From positions 25,840,335 through 25,904,334 of the forward strand of contig NC_088788.1 in assembly GCF_949628265.1 (NCBI RefSeq): 64,000 bases of DNA, read 5' to 3'. This DNA comes from Cloeon dipterum. Taxonomy: Eukaryota > Arthropoda > Insecta > Ephemeroptera > Baetidae. Below are positions 25,358 through 39,300 of this stretch, one piece after another. Made by a program: the position numbers and the translations under genes. The notes beneath the pieces are model-generated. The model worked only from the letters and a program-made list of their open reading frames with translations. It did no database searches and was not told where the DNA came from. How positions within the stretch are numbered: the stretch's first letter is position 1; each line of letters opens with the position of its first letter.

Positions 25358-28300
25358 TTAAGGCATTGAATTTGGTTTATCGGCAACCCACTCATCCTCC
25401 TCGGTTTTGTTTAGCACCATTGCGAATGGGTTGCGTGCAATCACAAGCTCAATTTTATCTCCAGCTTTGGCAATAATTGGAACTGTCAAACAACAGTCAT
25501 AGTCTTGAGTGTTTATTTTGTTCACCTGTGGAATAAGTGAAACATTTAGTTTTTTGTGACAAAACAAGAAAAAAATGTTACCTGCAGAATTCGATCAAAA
25601 TGTTGCAGGATCTTATCAGCAGGTCCACCCTCCCTAATTCTATTCACATAAACTCCTTTGTTGTAAAGCCCATCAGAAATGCTGAAGCCAAAATCCTCGT
25701 ACACGTTATCTTTGTACAAAGTCACCTGCAAGATAAAACAAAAACGTACATTAACAGGTCTCTGCTTTCCGTGAAGCTGAGCAAGAACGTTATAGCATAC
25801 AAGTAATATTTAAAAATGAAAATAGATTGAATAAGATTAATAAGATAAATATTAATTAAGGCAGCAGTCTAGCGAATTAGAAAAAATCAGCCCAAGCCTT
25901 TTGAATAAAATATATTTGCAGAATAATGTTTTAATTTCTTTTAAGAGATAAATTTACCTTGTTGACATCAGAGAGACAGCTGCTGGTTGCGATTGAACCT
26001 TGTGAGCTCGAGTTAGTCAGCTTACTTTTGAACTCAGCCCGACCATCTGTTGAATTACAGTCGTTAGAAACTGCAGAACATCCTATAGCTACTTGAGACT
26101 TACTCAAACTGTGTAGAACGCAGTCTCCATCTTCAGACTGTTCCATGGTGGACAGATCACTTTCGGTAGAGCTTTTCCACGAGGTAGAGCAAGTACTGAG
26201 GCCGAGCGTGCGCACCGAGGCTGAAGTAAATTGAAATTATCGGATTTAAGCACTTTTCCAAGCTCAACTATGCTCACCAGCGCTGGACATGTCTGATCGC
26301 GCCACTTGCAGGGTGACAGTGTCTTTTGCGTTTTGCAGAATCTCATAGGCCTCAGATAATTTGCATCCGTTGAGGTTGTATCCATTGATGGAAAGCAGCT
26401 TGTCGCCTACGCTGAGCTGCCCAGTCGAATCGGCCAGTCCACCTGTCTTCATGGCTGAAATCGTGATGGGCATGTCTCGCTGCTCAGCGCCAGAGATGGT
26501 CAGACCAAGAGGACCACCCATCCGAATCAGGTCAACTGTGTACACTTGCGTGTTCTTCTCCATCAGCTGGTTGTTGTCTGCAAAAACAAAAATTTATTCG
26601 ACAAAGGCTCATTTCTCCAGAAGGAAAAGAAATAATCCAAAACATAATTATGAAAAACACGTACTCGCAAAACTGCTTCGAGATCGGACACACTTGAGAA
26701 TCTTGAGCGAAATAACTTCCTGCCGAGTGGCGAGCTGCAGCACCCTGATGACCTCTTCCTGCGTGCCAGGTCGGGAGCCGCAGATTTCCAGTAACTGATC
26801 ACCGCACTGCAAAGCACCAGAGCGGTGGGCCACTGAGCCTCTCCTGATTTTGGAAATGATGGGAGCGTTTCCTGGCATCTTCATGGCTGAGAACATTCAC
26901 ATTTAATTTTCATTACTAACACAATTTGCGCAATAATAATTAAATCAGACTCACGAGAAACAGAAATGCCAAGGTCTGAGGTGCCGCTGCGGGCTAACTT
27001 AACATAGAATACTCCACTGGATGGGACGACCGCTTCGAGAACTTCAAACTGTATATGGAGCTTCAGGATGGGTGAGCTTTGCGAAAGGAGAGCTGAGGCT
27101 TCAGAACCAGCCAAGCAATCACAGCGCGTTTGATTGATTATGAGAATCCTGTCACCTGGCTGCAAACATCCGCACCTAGAATTTGAAAAATAAAACGTCT
27201 TAATAGAAGCTAAGTGACAATCAAATCAGAAAAATAGAATCAGTTTGACCCAATCCATTATTTTGAAAAAAAAAAATCACTTAGGTTATGTTAAATTTTC
27301 ATTCTGTAAATAATAAAATTTGACGTCATCCTTTTAGCCCTCAGTGGTAGTTCATTGAATTAATTAAATTATTTCGCCCTTGTTGCGTACGCAAGCCATT
27401 TAATTATAATTTTATTTGCCTTTAACAACAACAAAACTGAACAAATATAATATAACGAGTCTTATTTCAGTTTTTTATGTGATTTTCTGTAAGTTTTTGT
27501 GCAACTTAGGAATAAAACAGCAAAAAATTGCACAATTTAAGGCCAAAAGGCATAGAAGTAGAAAATATTAAAGGTTACTCACAAGTCCGCGGCGCTTCCA
27601 GGCTCAATATCGGCGATGACGGGTGGCCAGGAGCCCTCCAGGGTGATGCCACAAGGCTGACTGGCGGTGTGTAACGTCACGGCCAGGGTTTCCAAGTGAC
27701 TTACGCTGTTATGGCTGTGGCTTCGACTCCGCAGGCTCCGTTCATGCAGCGTCAATGTGGACTCAGACTTGGTGAACTTGTTTGATTTCAGCGTGCCTAT
27801 GCTGCTGTTCAGGGTCGACGTGGAGCCTAAGCGGTAGTTGCTGCTGGTGGGGCTGCTCGGCGGTTTCAGGCTCTTTGCAGAGCCCTCCCTCCGACCTGGC
27901 ATTACCTCCATATGGAACACAGTTGGACTAGTACCGATCAGGTGCAGCACCTCTGTTTCTGAGTTGACCTCGCATCCGTTCACAGCAATGATCTGGTCTC
28001 CAACGTGAAGAGTGCCACTCCTGAAAAACAATTTAAAACCAGACTAAAAAACGCGCTAAAACTTTTATATTTTGATTAGGTAATTTTCTATCAGTAAAAA
28101 ATATCCAGATAAATACAAAGATGAATTTTAAAGCTATTATTTGAAAAAATGATTGTCACTTAAATTAGATTAAAGAAATGGTTGTTTTAAAAATCGCACC
28201 TGTAAGCAACACTGCCAGGCTGAATGGCAGCTATGACGATCCCCTTGTCTGCGCACATAGAAATCCCAAGCGAATGGTCACCACCCATTTTGTGAAGCTC

Positions 28301-31300
28301 CACCAGGATCGGCCCCTTTCTGCTTAGGGTCCTCACTGCTGGCTGCACCACGTCCACCTCCAGGGTAAGTTTGGTCAGGGAAAACCCTTCTTTAGAGCGC
28401 AAAGTCTCTTGAGCCTTCTGTAGGCTCATGCCCTGAAGGGAAACTCCTTCGACTGCCACTAGTCGGTCGCCGATTCTGATGCATCCCGACCTGTCGAGCA
28501 GGGGTTGTAACGTGCCAGGAACGCAAGCTTGAAAATGGACCCACCTAAACGCCGGTCCACCTGGCTTCACTTTGGTGATCACAAGGGCCTTCCTTTCAGC
28601 CAGGTCATTGGACTTCGGCCCATAGCGCAAGTTGAAGCCTAGATTGCCATCTTCATCGCGGTGCATAGCCACTTCCACCTTTCTTGTACAGATGGCTCCA
28701 ATTTTCTTGTCTGCAAAGTCAAAATTTATCAGTCAATGAGGGTTTCACCTTTGAAAGCCAAAAATAAAAATAACAAAATGCCCCAGACCCAAGCTTCATA
28801 GTTCATAGTGGTTAATTCCCTGAATAGCAAAAGGCTAATTTAATTCGCATGTAAAAAGAAATATCAATCTCACGAGGAGTATTAAAATCGTAAACTTGAT
28901 CACGGGTGTCTCGGAAACAAGGAGCCGAGAAAAATTCATCCAAGCGAATTTTGCGTTGGTATGCTTTTATCGTTTTGGCCATGGTTTGCAAGTAAATCAT
29001 GCAGATCGAGATCGTAGCTTGCTAGGACAGCATACTTTATGCTCTCGATATCCCTCATTCCCGCACCCATAGACGCTGTCGGTATGTTTTAAATTCCAAC
29101 GCTTGGTCAATAATAAATTATCACAATCGTAAAACTTTCGTCGTATATCCATCCCTAACTTAAAATTCGCACGCGACGTAAATTATATTTTTCAAGTTGT
29201 GTTTAATAGCACTAAACTTGATTAATATCTAAAAATGCACTTCCGTGCACTTCCCTTATAAATGTATATTTTAGATCAAATCAATATCATCATATGATTA
29301 ATAAATATTCTGACTACATCGAAATTTATTCCCATAACCTAGCTATGATAGTGTTTGAGTACCTATTGGGATCGTGAGCGTAGTAATAAATTGATTCGAA
29401 GATAGTGCGATCAACGGCATTCTCGGCGGCCAGTACGGTGGGTAGTCGTCCTCCTCGAGTTCAGCACGCGACTCATAATCGTTCCGCTTTATGTCCAAAT
29501 ATTCCATGTCTATGTCGCTGATGGATAATGTCGTTGCAGTAGACATGATCGTTTCAGTGACTCACAATCAGTGCCCAAGTTGGATCAGTCGTCCATCCAC
29601 CTTCGTATAACTTTGTGAAGGCCAAATAACAGCGAGAGCGAGGCACATTCGTTTGGCAAGCAAAATATGCAATGAATGTGTCTACATACTCCTCAAATAT
29701 CCCATGTGTCCCACCATCGCCCGGTATATAGTTTTCGCCGCATGTATCAACACGCTTAAGAGAATTATTCATATTTGCAGAAAAAAATTTATACCATCCG
29801 ACAGCAAAACTTTAGGTATCAATTTAAAAAAAAAACACCAGTTTATCTAGCGCGAAAAATATAAAAATTCTTCCCGCCGTTTAATCATTTTTCCTGAAGT
29901 TCAGAACCCTATTATGATTTAAGAAAAATTTATTATATTTACACTGAGATGTTCAAGGGATTGATTTAAATCTGTAAGACTTCTTTGTCTTTAAGAAATT
30001 AAGAAAATTAATTTCATTAAAAGAAATGTCATTAAAAGTCAAAGTTAAAAACAAAAATAGATTCAAACATCAGCGGAAAAAATCGCCATATAAGTTTGAA
30101 TTTTTTAGCCATTTAATTTCACGTTTTAACGATGTAACGAGTAATTGTATTAAAAAATGCATCACATAACATAAGAGTGGCAACCCTGAAATATATATGT
30201 TTGCTAAATACAAGTAGCATACATCACATTTAAAATCTGTTAAAAGGTTATACATAACTTATAATCATAATAATTAAATCTAGCTGAAAGAAAGACTGCA
30301 AAAACTAGTTTAAACCAAGATGAATTAAATTTATCTGATTCAGTAAAAGAAACGTTAATGTATAAATATGTTTGAACAAACGAACAGTAAAAACAAAAAC
30401 TATTCCATCTCGATTTTGCGATTTTTGTTAAATCACTTGTTTACCAACTTACAATTGAACGAAGCATAAAATTATTCCAAAATAAAAATGAAAATATGAA
30501 ATTAACTCCCTTAATCAACTTCAACCTTTGCTATGACCATCTGAATGTTTAAAATCTTCAAAAAACCCTGAATAGAATATGAATTCCAAATCCAACCTAT
30601 TCATACAAAAAGAGAATTAACGATAGTCATATAAACCTGTAGACATTCTGTAATTCATAAAATTTCACTTAACAACCTGCGATTCTGCAGCTTGCAAACA
30701 CATGGCGTTAACTTCGAAACCCGCATAAATGAAATGATCCATTTCATCATAATTTTTCGAAGTTTTCAATTGAAAACAGTCATCATACGACGCGCAGTAC
30801 AATTATCCCTTTCGCTTTAAAACTGAGTCACCACTAAAGATTCCCTGCCCAATAACGCGTGAAATTGATCGTCGTGTTCGTTTCCATGCAACTGCTTTGC
30901 AATGAAACCGCGCTGCGTTACAGTCAAGGTTTGTGCATCCGCTGCGCTAAAAGGATGCTTATTTCAATTCCGTTTAGTTCAAGAGGAAAACCTTTCACAG
31001 GTTCGGGAAAAAACAGCGTGAATTATTTTGGAGATTCACACGATTTTCAGCGAAATATCGCCTTTAACGAATTCGTTTCAAAAAGTTCAACCTGCAAACT
31101 GAAATTTGTAAATGTGAATAAATTCCTTCACACAAAACGGGACGGTAAAACTGTGCTTCAAGTCGGAAGCACGCGCCGGCGAGAAATTTGTCTAGGGTGC
31201 ATTTGAACAGAAGTAGTGAGTGTTTGTTTTGGAAAGCGAAGAGCTAGTTAAAGTGTCGCGCGAAACGTGTGTACTTTACGAGCGGCGTCGGCGTGCTGAG

Positions 31301-31451
31301 CGTTGCTGCCGTCCTGAAAATCAAGGATGAGCTAAAGAGTGTGTGAGAGTGAATTACCAAGGTCGAGGGGGCTGTTGGCGGGGACTGCGGACTCCTGCTG
31401 GTTGCCGATGCTGGGCAGCGCTCGGCACGATCTTGGGTTCCAGCGGCGCAT
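25358..31451 (-). CDS. Grip: glutamate receptor-interacting protein (multi-PDZ scaffold)
   Basis: Exons: 31451-31358 (tentative), 28710-28545, 28490-28200, 28020-27583, 27175-26955, 26886-26665, 26577-26278, 26220-25958, 25725-25582, 25525-25358; about 768 residues. Six PDZ domains lie at about 41-130, 146-223, 290-372, 378-465, 489-569 and 666-745, with carboxylate loops such as SLGI, DLGI, PLGL and DFGF. A Ser-rich linker precedes the last one. The segment VTLYKDN...EDFGFS through DYDCCLTVP and VIARNP closely matches the final PDZ of mammalian GRIP1. GRIP scaffolds anchor AMPA-type receptors and, in the fly, act in muscle guidance. Vertebrate GRIP has seven PDZ domains; the first is not seen here. 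Exon 1 is assigned only because its phase-1 donor fits; in-frame Met codons at 31559 and 31547 are alternative starts. A 54-bp intron splits the first PDZ. Confidence 0.88.
28812..29772 (-). other. run of unidentified small reading frames inside a Grip intron
   Basis: Minus-strand frames lie at 29772-29554 (72 codons), 29546-29343 (67 codons, starting 7 nt after the previous stop) and 29000-28812 (62 codons). Between them, about 29160-29005 is open in overlapping frames for about 45-55 codons. The second frame has an acidic, Pro/Trp-rich middle ([11 protein letters not shown]). A TATAAA lies about 20 nt before the first ATG. I recognise no family. Possibilities are a decayed mobile or viral insertion, a processed pseudogene, a small-ORF gene or chance. 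The surrounding DNA is more AT-rich than these frames. Confidence 0.35.
29773..31357 (-). other. large Grip intron, right part
   Basis: This AT-rich sequence lies between the unidentified frames and the tentative first Grip exon. I see no coding exon with a PDZ signature. That is why the usual first PDZ of GRIP appears to be missing. The plus-strand frame at 30859-31206 has no recognisable content. Confidence 0.4.
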
Positions 31452-31559
31452 GGCCCGCAAGACGCGCCTCGGCAGCGAGTGCTCCGAGGCGCTGCTGACC
31501 CACGAGGGCTTGGAGGCCCACTCACTGCTGTTGCTGCTGCTGGCCATTCTTCGGCTCAA

Positions 31560-33393
31560 TTAGCCGCCGCAAAAACAATCAACCAGTGCATCAAGAGCGG
31601 CCGCTTGTTGACGTTGCTGCTGCCGCCGCCGCTCCGCCCTCGATCTTTCTCTTCTCTCTTCCTTTCAGACGCGCTGATGTCAATAGCGCCGAGCAAAAAC
31701 GCAGCCACAGAAGAAGGCCTATTTTTAACCCGCGTGTGCTTCCTGTGCCGGATGGAAAGAGGGCGCCGCGCCGCGCACCATCTATTTCAAGCACTCCAAA
31801 AAGTCGCGGCTCGCAATTTAAGGCCCTATTACTGCCAAGGGGCGCCACTTAATGCTCCTGCGCGATGAAAATCTACTCTGCCATTAACTAAGTTGAAAGA
31901 AGCCTATTACACGGCAAATGGCTTTCCATCCCATCATTGCGCAACATGGGCAAACACATCCATTCGAGCAAGAACAGACATTTTCGGGTAAATTAACTTG
32001 GAGGCAAATAATAATGCTCCTTGGCAACCACGTTGGATTATTTCCGAAAATCTTTTTGATCTCATTAATTAATGGCCACTGCATGACGTCAGGACGGTTG
32101 ATGCAATAAGAAAATGACTTGTATCGAGTCTGGTGTGGCACTTCCAGATCTTTTATATAGCACATTATTTTAAGGTTTGGAAGGTTGGCCACAGTCAAGA
32201 TTTGACGAACTAAATCGAGGTTTAATGTTATCAAAGTGGCTTAGTAAATCTCAATTCATGGCGTCATCTAAACACACAAAAAATTAAAAACTAATCCCGT
32301 GTGCTACTAAAGTGCGAGGACCCCATACTATTGCAAAGACAAGTCACGACCTCAGTCCGAGACAAACGATTAATTTGTTTGGTCGAAACTTGTGTTCAAC
32401 CCAAGTCCTTCCAGCGCCTTGAGACCCACAGGCGCCAGAGAAGAGTCTCGCATCTTTGGTGGTGTTGGAGTATGTGTTTGAACTCCCTTTCAGAGATGTG
32501 AAAAATAGATTAAGAGCATATTACTCGGAGATATCATATTTCGTGCAGCGAGCGCATCTTCGTCGCGCTTTAAACCGAGCCAGGATAGATTTCTACCAGC
32601 GTGGACTACTCAACAAGATCCAATACTGATTAAAATCACGCTGAACTCGGGGTAATAAAGAATTGTAATTTGAAAATTCGTACAACTGTTCGAAAAAAGT
32701 TATGCAAGAGTTGTGTTTTAATAAAAATTGCAAGTATTTTATAAATAGAACTTCTTTATATATCGGTAATCCGAAAAAACGAATTTCTAAATCCAGACGG
32801 AGAGAAATTTTACTATTATCGTTCAGAGTTAAAGTGATCAATACAAGAAAAAATTAATTCCATGAAAAATAAACTTTGGTCCAAATTTTTAAATCTAATG
32901 TCAGAGCGATTTGATTTTTTTTTAAACAAGGCGTGAGATCGAAAATCTTATGTTTAACTGAAAAAAGCATGATTTTACTAAGAATGTTGGAGACTTTCTT
33001 TATTCCACACATTTTCTTATACATGGTTACACCGAGGTTGTAAAAGAATCAATTGTCCATCAACATACTCTGATCGTCAAAACAAGAATACGCACGCAAA
33101 TTATAGTTAGATTTCACATCTACTTTACGAAGAGTAAAATGTATCTCAATACGATTACAACGCTACATTAAAATGAAAAATGGCCAAAAATAAATGTGGC
33201 GCGTTGAAAATCAATTTACTTTAAACATTTAACCACAACGTCTCAATACCGACGATTTCATTTCAACTCGGTACTTATCCGACAGTAATAATAATTTTAG
33301 TAGATTGTAATATTTAACTACGGTCCTAAGTGTTTGTTTCGCAGCAAATGAGTCCTTGCTGAGAGAAATCGTGCTGGTTATTTGTCAAAGGGC
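31560..33393. other. intergenic, Grip 5' end to nonA 3' end
   Basis: A GC-rich block at about 31360-31860 probably contains the Grip promoter and 5' UTR; long frames on both strands here are a composition effect. The rest is AT-rich. TTTATT at 32999-33004 (AATAAA on minus) could end the nonA transcript, about 390 bp past its stop. No further gene is seen. Confidence 0.4.
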
Positions 33394-36300
33394 TCAGTGG
33401 CGCCGGGGACGTTTGTTCGGGAAATCGTTGTCGCCCCTGCGGGAACCCTGCGACTGATAGTCGCTGCTACCGCCCCAGCGACCACGATTGCCGTTGCCGA
33501 AACGTCCCCTGTCCATGTCCCTGTCAAACATTCCGTCTCTATCCATCATCTCGACGTCATCATATGCGCCCCTTCCGTTGTTGGACGGTCGTTGATCGTA
33601 CGAGTCCATGAACGCTTTCGGGTCCTAACCAACCACACAACATAACACAATATTACCGCTGCTCGACTTGGACTCGTGGATACTTCTTGTCCTCACCGAA
33701 AAATCAACTTCGACCCAAACAGACTGAGACACGAGTATATAGAATCAATTTAAGGATCGAGTTAAAATGAATAGTTGAAAATTTTGAAGGAAATAATGCA
33801 CCGAAAGAATGAAACGAAAAAATAGAGTGATTCTTATTGGTAATTGTCTCGGTATTTTTCAGAAATCTGTTTAAATCGAAGTCAAACGTGATTTGTCACT
33901 CTTATTATCAAACGAAAAGAAGAACTTCGCCAAGACTATTAATATTAATTTTGTAAAAATTTAAACCCTGCAATCTTTCCAACACGCAGAAGTAGCTATC
34001 TGGCCAATTCAAAATGAAAGAAATCGATTTTAAATAATATATTATATGTTTCCATTTGCCAGGTGATTGGAATTTGTTTTTGTATTTTGGTGCATCTGGA
34101 GGTCAGTTGGGCATATTGTACAAATTCGTAAGAATGGTAACAACTGAGAGTTACACGGGGTCAATACTTGAATCGAGAAATGGTTTATTCGTTGATTTTG
34201 TTTACATTCTAACCTAAGTGCAATTTAATATCTTACTCATAGTGGCGCCTTCCCGCCAGCACGCAAACTAAAGCAAATAAATGGTACGTAACCAAATTAT
34301 CTTTTCTGCCCATCTTCATTGGCTTCTAATAATTAAAAAAACAAATCAATGCTATTTCCAAAACGAGAGGCTAAAGTGAATATCTCATTCAAATAATTAT
34401 AGCTCCCGTTTCAATTATAATTTCTTGCTGGGTTAGGGATAGAGTAAGAAATGACCGTCATTTGCATGTGGATCTATGGTCAAAATAGAATTATGCTGTA
34501 TTGTAAATAATCACGATCAAAAATTGAACTAATTAAAATTTTACTTTTAAACTATCATGCCATAATATGTCACAACAAAATTGGGGAAAATTAAAAAAGG
34601 TACTGCTTTTGTAATACATTAAAAACTTGGATCTCTCTTGTTCAAGTTGCTAATCGATTATATTATGTAAATTAAAACATTTTGATTTGAAAGCATATTT
34701 TGATTTTCAATTTTTATGTATATCATCGCTTGTTTTGATGAAACAAACTAAATTGAATTGCACATTTCTCCATTTGATTAAAAAGGTGTGTATCCAGAAA
34801 TATTTCATGAAGATGATTTAAATTAATAATTGCAATGACCAATGCAGAACACCTAGCTTGTTATTGCATATCCAAATCAATTGAACGTGGCAATAAATTG
34901 TCAAATATAAATAATGAAGCTAAAAGGAATGCTGCAAGAGATCTGATAAAGCAGACTGGAGTCAAGCCTGTGCAAAGGATAACATCTCACTGATTAAGTG
35001 ATAGGTAATAACCATTTTGAGCTGTTGATACTAGTGGCAATTCAGTCTTCCATCATAGAAGTCTTAAAATTCATTTACGACTTCATCAATTGACTAGCAT
35101 AAATAAAGATTAAACATTTTAGTAATGTTTCGCAATGATGTTTTGCTGTTTTGCTGTTTTGTGTATATATTTAGGTAGAAATTTTACATCGTGTCTAATT
35201 TTTGTATATATACCTCTTTAAATACGCAACTATTGAAATAAAATGTAACTATGCGCCAACCTACTCAGTGCACAACTCATTATTTCGAGATATTTCAACG
35301 AGATATATCTCCCACTATTTTGTTTGATTGCAGAGTTCAACATAGACATTCAAAATAATTTTAGCGCAATGCAGAGACATAACTCGCAGAACCAACGGTG
35401 GCGATAGTTGATTGTTGCTGCAAATTGCTAGAGTTTATATGTATATACAAATGATTAATGATTGCCTCAAATATTCTTTTCTGCAGACTTGATTAGTTGC
35501 TATTAAAAACTTTTCTTGCAAAAGGTGCCTCTTTTTAACGATAAGCAGTCAGTTATATCCCACGACGGAGGTTCAATATTTTGAGATCAAGTTCAGATTG
35601 CAGATAATCATTATTGATCAATTTTAGTGTGTCATATTCCCCCTTCAGTTCTTCAGTTGACGTTCATGAAAATAATTATTTATTTTCCTTTCGTGAAAAT
35701 AGGCATCTTCTTCTCGCTTCAATAAAATTCCTAAGCGAAATCAGATATCGCAGTTCCCTACGTGTAACGCTCAATATTATTTTAAAATTAAAAATATTAA
35801 TATTTTTAAAGTTAATTTGGCTCACTCAAAGAGAGTGCAGGGAATGGTAGAATTTTAGTTCTCTTTTGAAATCTTTAAAGACAGCATCTTCTACTGTCAA
35901 CGGTGAAGCAATTCTTTACTATCCAAAAATAATTTTAATCATTTAAAAATTTTGTGACGATAGTAATATAGTAGTATCTTTAATTTCCTTCAATGAAAAT
36001 TTTGCCCAGTGTTTTCAGTTTGAAAAGCCGACTAGGTAACAATGAAATTAAAGTATTGAAATGAGAACCAGGTTGTCCAAAAGATAAGAACTGATCCAGT
36101 TCTTACTCTGAGAAGTTATTAAAAAACATAAACCTAGATTTTAAAAATAATATGCAAAAATCCCCAAAAGCGGTATCCCTTTTCTTCATTACCATTTATC
36201 ATCCCTTAAGTCCTGTAAATTAAATTGCTCCTAACTTTAATTTTCAGCTGCCACATTACGGCGCATCGTTTGACTAGATTCACGTCCGACTTGGCACCTC

Positions 36301-39300
36301 TATTATTTAGCACAGTCGAGACACGGCTCGGAATGGATTAAATCATGACACTGATCGCTTGAAGTCAACGTAGAATTTTTGAGTAGTAACCATGGCCCAT
36401 GGCCCTTTTTCAACACTACCTAAATATTGTAAAGAACGACGGTTAAAAAGCATTTGCTTAAAATGGCGCCTATCTAGACATAACTGATAGTCGATTCCGC
36501 AAAATTTATGTCATTTCACGATTGAAATGATTCTGTGTTATATCATTAGCAGCAGGTCCCTTTAATTTTTCATCACAATGTATGCCCTTTGCAAGAAAAT
36601 TTAACTTAATAGCAACTGCAGTATGGTGTTATTTTGGTCTTCAAGTAAAGTATAGCCAAGGCAATCAAAATAAATCATTTGTGTTGCCAGCCAAAGAAAT
36701 TATCCAGTCCCTGAGAGAGCTTCTGTATTGAAAGCTAATAGTTTTCACAATAATTGTTCAAATTTAAAACACACTCTTAAATGAGTTAAGTGTAAATCAA
36801 AGTAGCTCAGTAGAATAGCAGATCAAATTCAGGATCAAAAAGACCCAACTCTTTCAGGTAACTGTATCATTTCATCAGCTTAATTCAGATGGTGTGCAAT
36901 TTAAAAATTCTCATAAAATTTAAGAGCTTTCAAACAAGAGCAATAAAAACAAGTCTGGTACTCACCACAGGCAAATTTCCAGGTCCAGCTGGGAACAATG
37001 AAATTTCTGATAAGCCCCAACTCCTAGCGTGTGAACTGAAAGATACACTTACCTCTACCATAACCTTCACCAACCAATGGATCAACAAACTCGTCTCCAA
37101 GCATGGCCTGCTCTTGTTTGTCCAGGAGTGTATTCAGCTGATGAGCCTGCAACAAAATTGAAAAGTCTCAATTTAAGTACCAGCTTTAGGGGTAAAAGAG
37201 ATTTTTAAAAAGCATTAAATAATTCAAAGAAACATAATACAGCTAAAAAATTGTATTGGTTTGAGCTGTGCACACTCATTTCTATTCTGCTTGTGCTGAG
37301 GTACTTTTTAGTCTCAAACCTGCATGAAAAGGGTGTTCTCAGCTTGGCGACGCCTCATGTCTTCTTCCTGACGGACAATCCTCAATTGCATCTCCTCTTG
37401 CTTCCTTCTCATCATATCCTCCTCCTGTCTCTTGCGCTCTTCTTGCTGACGCTCTTTCATCTCCCAGTCTCTCTTCTGTCGATCCCTATCTTGTTCACGC
37501 TGACGCAACTCTATAGACAACAATAGTGTTTGAATTTACCTGTTTGGGACAGGACGATTTCTCAAAGTAAGTATTTTATATATGATTTTTAATTAGAAAA
37601 GGCAATATTTTAAAGAGGTGTGAAAAGCAAAATCATTAGCCATTGATTCATTAATTTGTCAGTTTAAAAACAATCATATTAACAGTTAAGATTAATTATG
37701 TGTGAAATACGATAGTAATTAATTTCATATTGTTTAATAACTCACGTTCTCTAAGCATCTCAGTTTCATGTTCATATTTAGCGTACTCCATCTGAGCCTC
37801 TAGTTTTTCCTCTTCAAGTTTCATCTCCCGTTCAACTGCCTCAAGTTTCTGCTTGCGCAACTCAAACAGCTGCTTCCAGCGGGTGCCATAGTCGTGTTCA
37901 AAGCTGTTGATGTTGGCGAACCTGGGCCCCATCTCGCGCTCTTTCATGTATTCACCAGACTTGCGGTAAATGCTCTTCTCGGGCAGACCTTCAGGATCAG
38001 AGAGTTCTTCATGCATCTCTACGATCACTGGCCGCAGAGCTGATGTGAGGAAGAAGCAGTTTTCATTGCACTTTCTAACTGCAAGAGTGGCAGCGGGCTT
38101 GCGCTGAAACTCGACAATGCCGGAGCCAGTAGACTTTCCACGCTCGTCAGTGATGATGTATGCCCTCTCAATCTGTGAAACATCAAGCAAATTAATATTT
38201 TGATCTACAAATTTTACAATAAGAATAATTATCCATGGTTGCAATATAAGGTGCAGTCTTTAAACAATTCCAATCTATTTTAACTGACTCTTGTACGCAA
38301 GAATTTTTTTGGAATACAATTGTGGTGATTACTATTAGGAACTTCCAGACATAAGTTCAAGAATCTCAAATTCAGTACATTTGTTTCCAATTTACTCTTT
38401 CCAAAATGACTCTAGTTAATAATTCTAATAAAGTGACAAATTACTTTTACAATTAATTGATGTAATACTGTACCTTAAATTCTGACAATAAAGAAAAGCT
38501 CAATTACATTCCAAACAATTGTACAGCGCAATTTAATATAATTCAAATGGACTCCAAATCGTGACATGAATTTAAAAAACTTCGTTAAATATTGTCGCGT
38601 AACTTCCTCAGTAAATTCTTTAACGAACCTTCACACACGAATTTCCATGCATATTCAAATTCAAACGCCAAGAACTTAACATTGCAAACACAGATAAAAT
38701 AAATCAGTAAAATTATTAATATCAAAATGAACCATTGCAAGAATGAACAAGAATATATATGAAGTTCATGTGATATATCTATATCACTTGACAGATTATA
38801 TTATATCTCTTTCAAGGATGACTTATTGGCCAGCTCATTTCCTTATAACCAAAAGTTAAAACCCTACCAAATATCAGATCATGCAGCGCAAAGTAAATTT
38901 TTAACTTAAAATGATGAAATGCTGAAGAATTTTTTTTTATTTACCTCTCCAAACACGCCAAATGCCGTCTCAAGCAGCTCATTGGACACAAACGAGGTTA
39001 AGTTTTTCACCTTGATGATAGCACCATGAGGAGCGAATCTAATTTTCAGCACTTTGCCTCTGCGCTGAGTACCGTCCAACTCCTTCTTGGCATTCTCAGC
39101 GCTTGCCCTGTAATCCTGTGAAAGAGCGATTGTTCATTAGATAAAAAACTGACTTAGTCTATAGAATTTTACCATTTTGACAAAAGCAAAGTTCTTCTCC
39201 TTGTTTACAAAAATCTCAGATGGCTCTCCGAATGGCGAAAACAAGTTTTTGATGTCATCCTCGGATGTGTCAGAGGTAATGTTGCCAACATACAGTCTGC

